Notes under the pieces: model-generated | The model's input: only the letters and a program-made list of their open reading frames with translations | What the model was told of the DNA's origin: nothing | Databases searched by the model: none | Part shown: piece by piece, positions 15,320-23,853 of the stretch | Position numbering within the stretch: the stretch's first letter is position 1 | Layout of the letters: each line of letters opens with the position of its first letter | Translations under genes and position numbers: made by a program | Source of the DNA: Acidisphaera sp. S103 | GTDB taxonomy: Bacteria > Pseudomonadota > Alphaproteobacteria > Acetobacterales > Acetobacteraceae | Direction: 5' to 3' | NCBI RefSeq assembly: GCF_009765975.1 | Contig: NZ_LMUJ01000026.1 | Coordinates: 17,129 to 57,050, forward strand | DNA: 39,922 nucleotides

Positions 15320-16201
15320 GTGGAAGACGCTGCGCGTATACTGCAGCTCGTTGTTAACGGTGCAGCGTCCGGTTGTATTTATGGGTTGATCGCACTTGGC
15401 TTTGTGCTGATCTACAAAGCAACCGAATTGGTGAACTTCGCCCAGGGCGACATCATGATGCTGGGCGGCTTCGTCGCCTTCAGCCTGATCACCCATTTCC
15501 ATCTGCCTTATTGGGTCGGTGGTCTGCTGGCGATCGTCATCACCGCCGCATTCGGTTACGTATTGGATGCCTTCGTCATAAGACGCGTGATCGGCCAGCC
15601 ACAATTCGCCGTGGTTATGCTCACGCTGGGGCTTGGCTTCATTTTTCGGGCCGCGGCCGGGATTACGTGGGGTTACGATTCGGTCGGTTTCGACACGCCG
15701 TTCACCAACAAAACCGTTAACATTCACGGGCTGGTGCTGGGCGAGGATAATCTTTCGATCATCGTCGGGACTGTCCTGCTGTGTGGCGTCCTGTATCTAT
15801 TCTTCAGCAAGACACGTGTCGGCGTCGCCATGCAGGCCGCATCGCAAAACCAGCTTGCCGCCTATTACATGGGCATCCCGGTTCGAACGATTTTCTCGCT
15901 GATCTGGGCTATCAGCGCCGGTGTGGCGTGTCTTGCTGGCATCCTGTTGTCGCCAGTATCGATGATCGACGTGAATATGGGATTCCTCGGCATCAAGGCT
16001 TTCGCCGCCGCGGTGATTGGCGGCTTCGGCAGTATCCCGGGATCGCTGATCGGCGGCGTCATCGTCGGGATCGTCGAGCAGTTCGCCGGCTATAAATTGC
16101 CCGCAGGGTTCCAGGAAGTAACATCGAATGTTGTGCTGCTGCTGATGTTGTTCATCCGGCCGCAGGGATTGTTCGCCGAACGCATGGGAAAGCGAGTCTG
16201 A
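15320..16201 (+). CDS. livH: Branched-chain amino-acid-type ABC permease LivH
   Basis: A 293-residue inner membrane permease of the LivH type, one half of the channel of an ABC importer. ASGCIYGLIALGFVLIYKATELVNFAQGDIMMLG (residues about 13-46) is the strong family signature. The cytoplasmic coupling loop contains GVAMQAASQNQLAAYYMGI (about 169-187). It starts with GTG, with GGGAGG 9 bases upstream, and is the first gene of a six-gene operon. Three bases separate it from livM. Because the operon also carries a CoA-ligase relative, the substrate may be an aromatic or fatty acid and not an amino acid. Confidence 0.9.
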   Translation: MEDAARILQLVVNGAASGCIYGLIALGFVLIYKATELVNFAQGDIMMLGGFVAFSLITHFHLPYWVGGLLAIVITAAFGYVLDAFVIRRVIGQPQFAVVMLTLGLGFIFRAAAGITWGYDSVGFDTPFTNKTVNIHGLVLGEDNLSIIVGTVLLCGVLYLFFSKTRVGVAMQAASQNQLAAYYMGIPVRTIFSLIWAISAGVACLAGILLSPVSMIDVNMGFLGIKAFAAAVIGGFGSIPGSLIGGVIVGIVEQFAGYKLPAGFQEVTSNVVLLLMLFIRPQGLFAERMGKRV

Positions 16202-16204
16202 CCG

Positions 16205-17281
16205 ATGCGCTATTTGTTTAGGACACAATACCGGCAGGATATCGCGCTATGGCGGCATAACGGCGACCGATTCTGGTACGGCCTGCTGACGGTGCTGGTC
16301 CTGATCGCGCCGCTGGTCCTCGGCGAATTCTACATCGGCGAACTGGGCGCGGTTTACATCTTCGCCATAGCCGGTGTCGGACTGATGCTGCTGGTCGGCT
16401 ACACCGGGCTGATCAGCCTGGGCCATGCCGCCTTTCTGGGTATCGGTGCCTACGTCAACGCGGTCCTGCTCGCGCGTGGCGTGCCGTTTCTCATCACTTT
16501 GCCTGTCGCCGGGCTGTTCACTGCGCTGTGCGGCGCCGCCATAGGCCGCCCGACGTTGAGAATGAGCGGGCTTTACCTGGCCATCGCGACCCTGGCCTTC
16601 GGCAGTATTGTCGGTACCGTCTTCCAGAAATGGACCTCGGTCACTGGCGGTTTCGATGGTTTCGCGGTGCCGACGCCTTATGTCTTTGGCATCGCGGTCG
16701 ACAGTGCGACAGGGATTTATTACGTTTCACTCGCCGTGCTGGCCTTCGTTATGTGGATCTCGGCGAACCTGCTGCACTCACCCACCGGGCGAGCCATGGT
16801 GGCGATTCGGGACAGCGAAGTCTCGGCGCAAAGCATGGGCATTCATCTGGCTCGGTACAAGACGCTGGTTTTCGCCATCAGCGCGGGCATGACCGGCTTG
16901 GCGGGGGCATTGTTCGCCCACTATGTCCGCTTTCTGGCGCCCGACGCATTCGACGTGCTGCTGTCCGTGCAGTTCGTGACAATCGTCTTCGTCGGCGGCC
17001 TTGGGTCGTTGCGTGGTGCGATCCTGGGCGCGATGTTCGTCCGGTTGTTGCCGCAATTCATCGCCATCGTGCGCGACGACCTGCCATTCGGCATCGGGCG
17101 GCTGCCGGGCCTGGAACCATCGTTGTTCGGCCTGGTCCTGGTGCTGGTCATTCTGTTCCAGCCGGATGGCCTGAACGGCATGTGGCTGAAGATAAAGCGG
17201 TGGTTTCAGGCGTTTCCATTCAAGCGGCAGGCCAGTTTCCGCCGCCAGAAAGCCTATGCGAAGTCGGAGCGCCTGAGATGA
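16205..17281 (+). CDS. livM: Branched-chain amino-acid-type ABC permease LivM
   Basis: A 358-residue permease, partner of LivH. Family marks are GYTGLISLGHAAFLGIGAYV (about 65-84), SGLYLAIATLAFGSI and the coupling loop RAMVAIRDSEVSAQSMGI. The end (about 325-358) is basic and not part of a membrane segment. Its stop overlaps the livG start by four bases (ATGA). Confidence 0.9.
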   Translation: MRYLFRTQYRQDIALWRHNGDRFWYGLLTVLVLIAPLVLGEFYIGELGAVYIFAIAGVGLMLLVGYTGLISLGHAAFLGIGAYVNAVLLARGVPFLITLPVAGLFTALCGAAIGRPTLRMSGLYLAIATLAFGSIVGTVFQKWTSVTGGFDGFAVPTPYVFGIAVDSATGIYYVSLAVLAFVMWISANLLHSPTGRAMVAIRDSEVSAQSMGIHLARYKTLVFAISAGMTGLAGALFAHYVRFLAPDAFDVLLSVQFVTIVFVGGLGSLRGAILGAMFVRLLPQFIAIVRDDLPFGIGRLPGLEPSLFGLVLVLVILFQPDGLNGMWLKIKRWFQAFPFKRQASFRRQKAYAKSERLR

Positions 17282-18050
17282 TCATGTTCCAGGCAGACGA
17301 TATCTCGGTTCGTTTCGGTGGAATCCGAGCGGTGGATTCCGTGAGCTTCGATGTAAGGCAGGGGGAGGTGTTTTCCATCATCGGCCCCAACGGCGCCGGA
17401 AAGACCACGATCTTCAACCTGATCAGCCGTATCTACAATTCGACATCCGGCAAGCTGATCTTCGAGGGCAAGGAATTCACCCGCACGCCGGCTTCGCAGA
17501 TCGCCGCCTTGGGAATCGCTCGGACCTTCCAGAATATCGAGCTGTTCCCCAACGCCACGCTGCTGCAAAATCTGCTGATCGGCCGGCATTGCCATTCGCG
17601 GGTTGGTTTCATATCAGAACTTCTGTTTCTGCCGTCGGTGCGCAACGCCGAACTCCGCCATCGCGAGAAGGCCGAGGACGTCATCGCCTTCCTCGGCCTG
17701 GAACGGTACCGCGATTCGCTGATCGCCAACCTGCCGTATGGCGTCCGCAAGGTCGTGGAACTGGGGCGTGCTTTGTGCATCGAGCCGAAGCTACTGCTGC
17801 TGGACGAACCGTCATCCGGGCTGAATGTCGAAGAGACCGAAGGAATGGGTTTCTGGATCGAGGATATCAAGAAGGATCTGGGAATTACCGTCATCATGGT
17901 TGAGCACGACATGGCGCTGGTCAACCAGGTGTCCGATCGGGTGATGGCGCTAAATTACGGCAAGGTCCTGGCGATGGGCACACCGCAGGAGGTGCAGACC
18001 CATCCCGAAGTGGTGCGCGCCTATCTGGGTGGGGAGGTTGAAAGCGCGGC

Positions 18051-18054
<4 letters not shown>
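17278..18054 (+). CDS. livG: ABC transporter ATP-binding protein LivG
   Basis: A 258-residue ATPase of the importer. Walker A is GPNGAGKTT (about 39-47), and the family-specific GIARTFQNIELFPNATLLQNL follows. The signature region is weakened: NLPYGVRKVVELGRAL replaces the usual LSYGQQR form. Walker B is LLLLDEPSSGLN and the switch is VEHDM. I place the start at the ATG that overlaps the livM stop; the reading frame runs on upstream but has no family residues there. livF overlaps it by four bases. Confidence 0.92.
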
Positions 18055-18824
<770 letters not shown>

Positions 18825-18826
18825 CG

Positions 18827-19969
18827 ATGGACCAGCCGCACACCTCTTTTGCCGCGCTTGTCTCGCAACGGGCCCAAGCGCACGGTGACGAAACGATCTT
18901 GCGCACCAAGAACCGCGGCATCTGGAAGGCTGCGACCTGGACGTATCTCGCCGAACAGGTTCAGGCGATCGGGACCGCTTTGCTGGCGGCGGATTTCGCC
19001 CGTGGCGACGTGGTGGCGATCCTGTCGGAATCGCGGCCCGAGGTGGTCTATGCCGACCTCGCGATCATGGGGTGCGGCGCCGCGAGTGTCGCCATCGATC
19101 CGGACGACGATCTGGATCGGGTGTCCCACCTTCTATCGTCCAGCGGCAGTCGTCTCGCATTCGTGGAGAATGAGGAGCAGCTCGACAAGCTGCTGGGGCT
19201 TCGCGATCGCTGCCCGGCGCTGTCCCGCATCGTGGTGTTCGACATGAAGGGTTTGCGGGATTTCGCCGACGCGAGTTGCGTCAGCCTGTCCGCCTTCATC
19301 GAGAGTGGCGGTTCGGCGGATTGGGCCCTTGCGGTCCGATCGATCGACGCGGATCAGCCGGCGGTCGTCCAGTTCCCCCGCGGCGAGGGCTTCGGCATGG
19401 GCCGGACGCTGACGCACGGCGACCTGATGCACATGGTGGGTGCTGCGCGCGACAGGTTGCCGATCCGGCCGCATGATGAGCGCCTGGCCGTGCTGCGGCT
19501 GTCCGACATCACCGAACGGATTTGGGGCCTGTATCTGTCACTGGAAACACGTTGCATCAGCAACTATCCCGAAGGTCCGGATACCGTGATCGAAAACCTG
19601 CAGGAATTGCAGCCGACGATCCTGGGTGTCGATGCCGCGGTATGGGATCATCTGCAAATGCTCGCCGCGACGCGCACCAAAAGCGCGGTCGCCATGCAGC
19701 GCCTGGTTTACGGATGGGCGTTGCGCACCGCACGCCTCACCGGACCAAGGGCACGACTGGCGGACTTGTTCGTGCTGCGTGCCGTCCGGCGGGAGTTTGG
19801 TCTGAACAAGCTGCGTCTCGCCTATGTCGGCGGTGCATCGGTCGGTTCCACGGCGCTCGATTGGGCCCGAAGCCTGGGTATCGCGATTCAGCGCGTGGAT
19901 GAACCGTCGGTTGGGTCCGGCCAGTTGGACGAACGCTACCAGGCCTTGATGCAGAACGCCTACGCATAA
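18827..19969 (+). CDS. Truncated, degenerate AMP-binding (acyl-CoA synthetase-like) protein
   Basis: A 380-residue relative of the long-chain acyl-CoA synthetases often coded in liv-type operons. The N-terminal part is clear (GIWKAATWTYLAEQVQAIG, then VVAILSESRPEVVYADLAI), and the middle shows DERLAVLRLSDITERIWGLY and YVGGASVGSTALDWARSLG. The ATP-loop expected near residues 181-196 (T-S-G-T-T-G-x-P-K-G) is replaced by FPRGEGFGMGRTLTH, with no TSGTTG. The protein stops where the YGxTE motif should follow, so the second half of the adenylation domain and the C-terminal lid are missing. Only 36 bases separate it from livJ, so the lost part is not frameshifted nearby. It is unlikely to form acyl-AMP. 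An ATG at 18797 is a possible alternative start overlapping livF. Confidence 0.78.
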   Translation: MDQPHTSFAALVSQRAQAHGDETILRTKNRGIWKAATWTYLAEQVQAIGTALLAADFARGDVVAILSESRPEVVYADLAIMGCGAASVAIDPDDDLDRVSHLLSSSGSRLAFVENEEQLDKLLGLRDRCPALSRIVVFDMKGLRDFADASCVSLSAFIESGGSADWALAVRSIDADQPAVVQFPRGEGFGMGRTLTHGDLMHMVGAARDRLPIRPHDERLAVLRLSDITERIWGLYLSLETRCISNYPEGPDTVIENLQELQPTILGVDAAVWDHLQMLAATRTKSAVAMQRLVYGWALRTARLTGPRARLADLFVLRAVRREFGLNKLRLAYVGGASVGSTALDWARSLGIAIQRVDEPSVGSGQLDERYQALMQNAYA

Positions 19970-20005
19970 AGTTGCACAAGCAACGAAACGACGGGGAGGA
20001 AATGG

Positions 20006-21172
20006 ATGATCAGGTTCATGCTTATGGCCATCGCACTCGCGTTGGCTGTTCCCACGATGGCTGCCGAACCGCAACGGGGCGTGACCGATACGGATATCGT
20101 GATCGGCACCTACACCGATCTGTCCGGCGTGACGGCGATGTGGGGCGTGAACAACTCCAATTCCTGGCGGATGGTGTTCGATCAGGTTAACGCGGCCGGC
20201 GGCATCAACGGCCGGAAGATCAAATACGTCGTGGAGGACAATCAATACCAGATCCCAAGGTCGGTGCAGGCCGCGAACAAGCTGATCAACCGTGACGGCG
20301 TGTTCATCATGGTCGCGAATGCCGGCACGCCGATGAACAACGCGGTGATGCCGGAGCAACTTGCCAAGGGTGTCGCGAATATTTTCCCGCTGACATCCGC
20401 CCGCTCGATGTACGAGCCGTTGAATCATCTGAAGTTCGGCCTGGGATCATCCTATTATGACCAGGTGCGCGCCGGCCTGAAGTTCTTCGTCGAGAAGCGC
20501 GGCAAGAAGCATGTCTGCACCATGGCGCAGGACACCGATTTCGGCCGCGATATCACCGACGGGGTGAAGGACCAGTTGAAGGCCGAGAACATGACGCTGG
20601 CCGGCGAAACGCTTCACAAGCCAACTGATACCGACTTCAGCGCCTCGGTCGCGCGCATGCGCGATGCCGGATGCGATTTCATCGTTCTGGGCACGATCGT
20701 CCGCGACGCGGTGCAGATCATCTCCGCGGTCAGAAAGATTGGCTGGAACGTCGATATGATGGGCCAGGCCGCCAGCTATGATGAGGCGGTGGCGACCGCA
20801 CCAGGTGGAACGACCAACGGGTTCTATTCGATGACGCCGATGCTGTTCGTGACCGAGGGCGACACGTCACCGGCGGTCAAAGCGTTCGACGCCGCCTACA
20901 GCAAGAAATTTGATAAGAGCCCGAACTTCGCCGCGCAGATTGGCTATACCGGAGCCGAGGTGGTCGTTCAGGCGTTGAAGAATGCCGGCAAAGACCTGAC
21001 GCCCGATAGTTTTGTCGCGGGTCTGGAGTCGATCAAGAACTACCACGACATCTTCGGTTCGCCGACGATTTCGTTCAGCCAGACAAAGCACCAGGGATCC
21101 AACGAATCGTTCCTGTGCGTCGTCAAGGATGGCCATTGGCAGCCGGCGGAGGCCGAACCGCTGGGGTATTAG
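20006..21172 (+). CDS. livJ: Periplasmic substrate-binding protein, LivJ/LivK type
   Basis: A 388-residue exported binding protein for the LivHMGF importer. A signal peptide covers residues 1-20 (MIRFMLMAIALALAVPTMAA), with cleavage before EPQRG. The Peripla_BP_6 fold follows: GVTDTDIVIGTYTDLSG, QVNAAGGINGRKIKYVVEDN, then DFGRDITDGVKDQL and AQIGYTGAEVVVQAL. GGGGAGGAA lies upstream of the ATG. It is the last gene of the operon, after the AMP-binding relative. The ligand is not shown; such proteins bind amino acids, amides or aromatic acids. Confidence 0.9.
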   Translation: MIRFMLMAIALALAVPTMAAEPQRGVTDTDIVIGTYTDLSGVTAMWGVNNSNSWRMVFDQVNAAGGINGRKIKYVVEDNQYQIPRSVQAANKLINRDGVFIMVANAGTPMNNAVMPEQLAKGVANIFPLTSARSMYEPLNHLKFGLGSSYYDQVRAGLKFFVEKRGKKHVCTMAQDTDFGRDITDGVKDQLKAENMTLAGETLHKPTDTDFSASVARMRDAGCDFIVLGTIVRDAVQIISAVRKIGWNVDMMGQAASYDEAVATAPGGTTNGFYSMTPMLFVTEGDTSPAVKAFDAAYSKKFDKSPNFAAQIGYTGAEVVVQALKNAGKDLTPDSFVAGLESIKNYHDIFGSPTISFSQTKHQGSNESFLCVVKDGHWQPAEAEPLGY

Positions 21173-21180
21173 TCCAAAAT

Positions 21181-21208
21181 GCCCGGGTGACGGCTGGCCC
21201 ACCCGGGC
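21181..21208. terminator. Hairpin between livJ and yajC, probable terminator
   Basis: Perfect 9-base arms GCCCGGGTG (21181-21189) and CACCCGGGC (21200-21208) with a 10-base loop, 8 bases after the livJ stop. The + side has no T-run. The minus side is followed by ATTTTGG, so it would serve yajC better. Confidence 0.5.
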
Positions 21209-21251
21209 GACGGATTATGGCCGAGCCGAACGGCTGGGGCTTTGAAGACGT

Positions 21252-21641
21252 CTACGACGCCTTTTCCTTCACCGGCCTGGTGTCGTTTGCCGCCACCGGC
21301 TTGATCACACTGGTGATCGTCTCCCGCAGCACCGTCACGCGCAGGTTCGGGGCGATTTCCACCTCGATCTCGTTGGAGGCGATCTGCTTGCCGTCCTTGT
21401 CCTGCACCATCGGCACTTTCTGCACCACGCCCAGGATGCCGCCGCCGGTGACGACCTTGTCACCGCGCTTCAGCGCTGACAGCATCCCCTTCATTTCCTT
21501 CTGCTTCTGCTGCTGCGGACGGATCAGCAGGAAGTAGAAGACGGCGAAAATCAGGACCAGCGGCGCGAACTGCGTGGCACTTCCCAGCATGCCGGAAACA
21601 TCCTGCGCATAAGCCGGGGTAATCAGCGTAAACGGGTTCAT
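21252..21641 (-). CDS. yajC: Preprotein translocase accessory subunit YajC
   Basis: A 129-residue YajC, the small partner of SecDF. It has a short hydrophobic leader (MNPFTLITPAYAQ), then the single membrane helix FAPLVLIFAVFYFLLIRPQQQKQKEMKGML. The cytoplasmic domain has LKRGDKVVTGGGILGVV and IEVEIAPNLRVTVLRETI. I prefer the ATG at 21641, with AAGGA upstream, over the longer frame from 21692. secD is not visible in the window. The gene diverges from the DUF815 ATPase. Confidence 0.93.
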   Translation of the reverse strand: MNPFTLITPAYAQDVSGMLGSATQFAPLVLIFAVFYFLLIRPQQQKQKEMKGMLSALKRGDKVVTGGGILGVVQKVPMVQDKDGKQIASNEIEVEIAPNLRVTVLRETITSVIKPVAANDTRPVKEKAS

Positions 21642-21724
21642 AGCGGCGCGGGTCCTTGCGATGCAGCGGGCCGGACCATAGTTTCCGCCCACCTTTCGTC
21701 AAGCGGTCTCAGGAATCTCACTGC

Positions 21725-22603
21725 ATGGAACAGACTACGATCGATTTGCTGACCCGCATCGCCGATGCGCTGGACCGGCTGGCCCCCTCGCGGGTTGCCG
21801 CCGTGGACCTGACGCAGGCTGACGCCTTCGTATGGCATCCGTCACCCGCCCATCTGGCGCCGGTGCGCACGATCTCCCGAGTCGAAATCGGGCTGCTGAA
21901 GGGTGTGGACCGGCAGAAATCCATCCTGGTGGAGAACACGCTGCGCTTCGCCCGCGGCCTGCCGGCCAACAACGCCATGCTGTGGGGCGCCCGCGGCATG
22001 GGCAAATCGTCGCTGGTGAAGGCGACGCATGCCGTGGCGAACCAGGAGAATCCTGGATGCCTCGTGCTGATCGAGATCCATCGCGAGGACATCCGTACCC
22101 TTCCGGACCTGCTTAACCTGCTCCGCCCCGAATCCCGGCGCTGCCTGATCCTGTGCGATGACCTGTCGTTCGAGAAGGAGGACGCCGACTACAAGGCGCT
22201 GAAATCCGTTCTCGACGGCGGCATCGAGGGGCGCCCCGACAACGTCCTGTTCTACGCCACCTCCAACCGCCGGCACCTGATGCCGCGCGATATGATCGAC
22301 AACGAACGCTCCACCGCGATCAACCCGAATGAGTCGATCGAGGAAAAGGTCTCACTGTCCGACCGCTTCGGCTTGTGGCTGGGCTTCCATAACTGCGATC
22401 AGCCGACGTTCCTGGCGATGATCGACGGCTACGCCGCGAATATCGGGCTACCGATCACCACCGAGGCATTACACGCCGAAGCCGTCGAATGGTCCGTCAC
22501 CCGAGGCGCTCGTTCTGGCCGCGTGGCCTGGCAGTTCATTCAGGAAATGGCGGGGCGGCTCGGCGTGGTGACGAAGGACGTTCAGGCGTTCCCCGACAGA
22601 TAG
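21725..22603 (+). CDS. DUF815-family AAA-like ATP-binding protein
   Basis: A 292-residue predicted ATPase. Walker A is GARGMGKSS (88-96) and Walker B CLILCDDLSFE (about 140-150). YATSNRRHLMPRDM (about 180) is a strong DUF815 signature, followed by EEKVSLSDRFGLWLGF. The family is widespread in proteobacteria, often beside yajC, and has no settled function. The ATG at 21725 has AGGAAT upstream. Its last 22 bases overlap the end of the convergent aminotransferase gene. Confidence 0.88.
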   Translation: MEQTTIDLLTRIADALDRLAPSRVAAVDLTQADAFVWHPSPAHLAPVRTISRVEIGLLKGVDRQKSILVENTLRFARGLPANNAMLWGARGMGKSSLVKATHAVANQENPGCLVLIEIHREDIRTLPDLLNLLRPESRRCLILCDDLSFEKEDADYKALKSVLDGGIEGRPDNVLFYATSNRRHLMPRDMIDNERSTAINPNESIEEKVSLSDRFGLWLGFHNCDQPTFLAMIDGYAANIGLPITTEALHAEAVEWSVTRGARSGRVAWQFIQEMAGRLGVVTKDVQAFPDR

Positions 22604-23757
22604 TCGATCGCCACCTGCACCCCGCCTGATCGGTGCGGCACGCCCGCCGTGCGTAGACCCATCTCGACCCCACCGAGCGTCCCGATCAGTTGCAGGTCGC
22701 CCAGGTCGCCGAGATGACCAATCCGGAAGACACGGTCCTTCAGGATGCCGAGCCCATTGCCCAGGCTCATGTTGAACCGGGTCAGGATCGTCGCCCGCAA
22801 GGCGTCCGCGCTGTGACCGTCCGGCATCCGCACGGCGGTCAGCGACGACGAATAGTGCCGTGGATCGGCGCACTGAACCTCCAGCCCCCAGGCGCGAACA
22901 GCTCGCCGCGTGGCTTCCGCGTGCCGGTCGTGTCTGGCGAAGACGTTGGTCAAACCTTCCTCCAGCAGCATCTTCGCCGCCTCATTCAGGCCGTACAGCA
23001 GGTTCGTGCCGGGTGTGTAGGGGAAGTAGCCGGTCTTGTTCGCCTCCAGCATCGGGCGCCAATCCCAGTAGCTGCGCGGCAGCTTCGCGACCTCGGCGGC
23101 CGCCAGCGCCTTGGGGCTGATCGCGTTGAACGACAGGCCCGGCGGCAGCATCAGCCCTTTCTGCGACCCCGCCACCGTGACATCGACGCCCCATTCGTCG
23201 TGCCGGTAGTCGATCGAGGCGAGCGACGAAATCGTGTCCACCAGCAGCAAGGCGGGGTGCCCGGCCGCGTCCATGGCCGTCCGGACCTCGTCGATGCGCG
23301 ACGTGCAGCCGGTCGAGGTCTCGTTATGCACCACGCAGACCGCCTTGATCCGGTGGGCGGTATCCGCCGTCAGGGCCTGTGCCAAGGCCGGAACGTCGGC
23401 CCCCCTGCGCCAATCGGTGTCCAGGAAGATCGGATTCAACTGCAGCCGCTCCGCCATTTCTTTCCATAAATGGGCAAACCAGCCGGTGCGGCACATCAGG
23501 ACCGTGTCGCCGGGCGACAGCGTGTTGGTCAGGGCGGCTTCCCAGGCGCCGGTGCCGGACGCGGGGTAGATGATGACGGGTCCCTCGGTTTGGAAAACAG
23601 CACGCAGATTGCTGAGGATTTCCAGCCCGAGCGTACCAAAATCGGGGCCGCGGTGGTCCATCGTGGGATTGTCGATTGCTCGCAACACGCGGTCGGGCAC
23701 GTTGGTGGGGCCGGGAATTTGCAGGAAATGCCGACCCGGGACATGCGATCCAGCCAC
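22582..23757 (-). CDS. Class V aminotransferase, serine-glyoxylate aminotransferase-like
   Basis: A 391-residue pyridoxal-phosphate enzyme, predicted to move the amino group of serine (or alanine) to glyoxylate, giving glycine. It opens GSHVPGRHFLQIPGPTNVPD, as in SgaA of methylotrophs. It has YPASGTGAWEAALTNTL, VVHNETSTG and the PLP lysine K200 (AGSQKGLMLPPGL). TGYFPYTP and FRIGHLGDL near the end also fit. I chose the GTG at 23757, which has AGGAGG 7 bases upstream; longer forms add unconserved residues. It diverges from a 2-hydroxyacid dehydrogenase, so the pair may handle glyoxylate or related acids. Confidence 0.85.
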   Translation of the reverse strand: MAGSHVPGRHFLQIPGPTNVPDRVLRAIDNPTMDHRGPDFGTLGLEILSNLRAVFQTEGPVIIYPASGTGAWEAALTNTLSPGDTVLMCRTGWFAHLWKEMAERLQLNPIFLDTDWRRGADVPALAQALTADTAHRIKAVCVVHNETSTGCTSRIDEVRTAMDAAGHPALLLVDTISSLASIDYRHDEWGVDVTVAGSQKGLMLPPGLSFNAISPKALAAAEVAKLPRSYWDWRPMLEANKTGYFPYTPGTNLLYGLNEAAKMLLEEGLTNVFARHDRHAEATRRAVRAWGLEVQCADPRHYSSSLTAVRMPDGHSADALRATILTRFNMSLGNGLGILKDRVFRIGHLGDLGDLQLIGTLGGVEMGLRTAGVPHRSGGVQVAIDYLSGNA

Positions 23758-23853
23758 GATATGACCTCCTGATTGCGTCGCCCCAGCTTGCGGCGGTTCG
23801 CCGCCTTTGCCAATGCTGCGCTGCTGCACCTCCAACCAGGTTAATCAACCCGC

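Noticed and set aside
16528..17277. Upstream extension of the livG frame
   Set aside because: The extra 250 codons lie inside livM in another frame; the true start is the ATG overlapping the livM stop.
19970..20005. Frameshifted C-terminal half of the AMP-binding protein
   Set aside because: Only 36 bases separate its stop from livJ, so the missing half is absent, not shifted.
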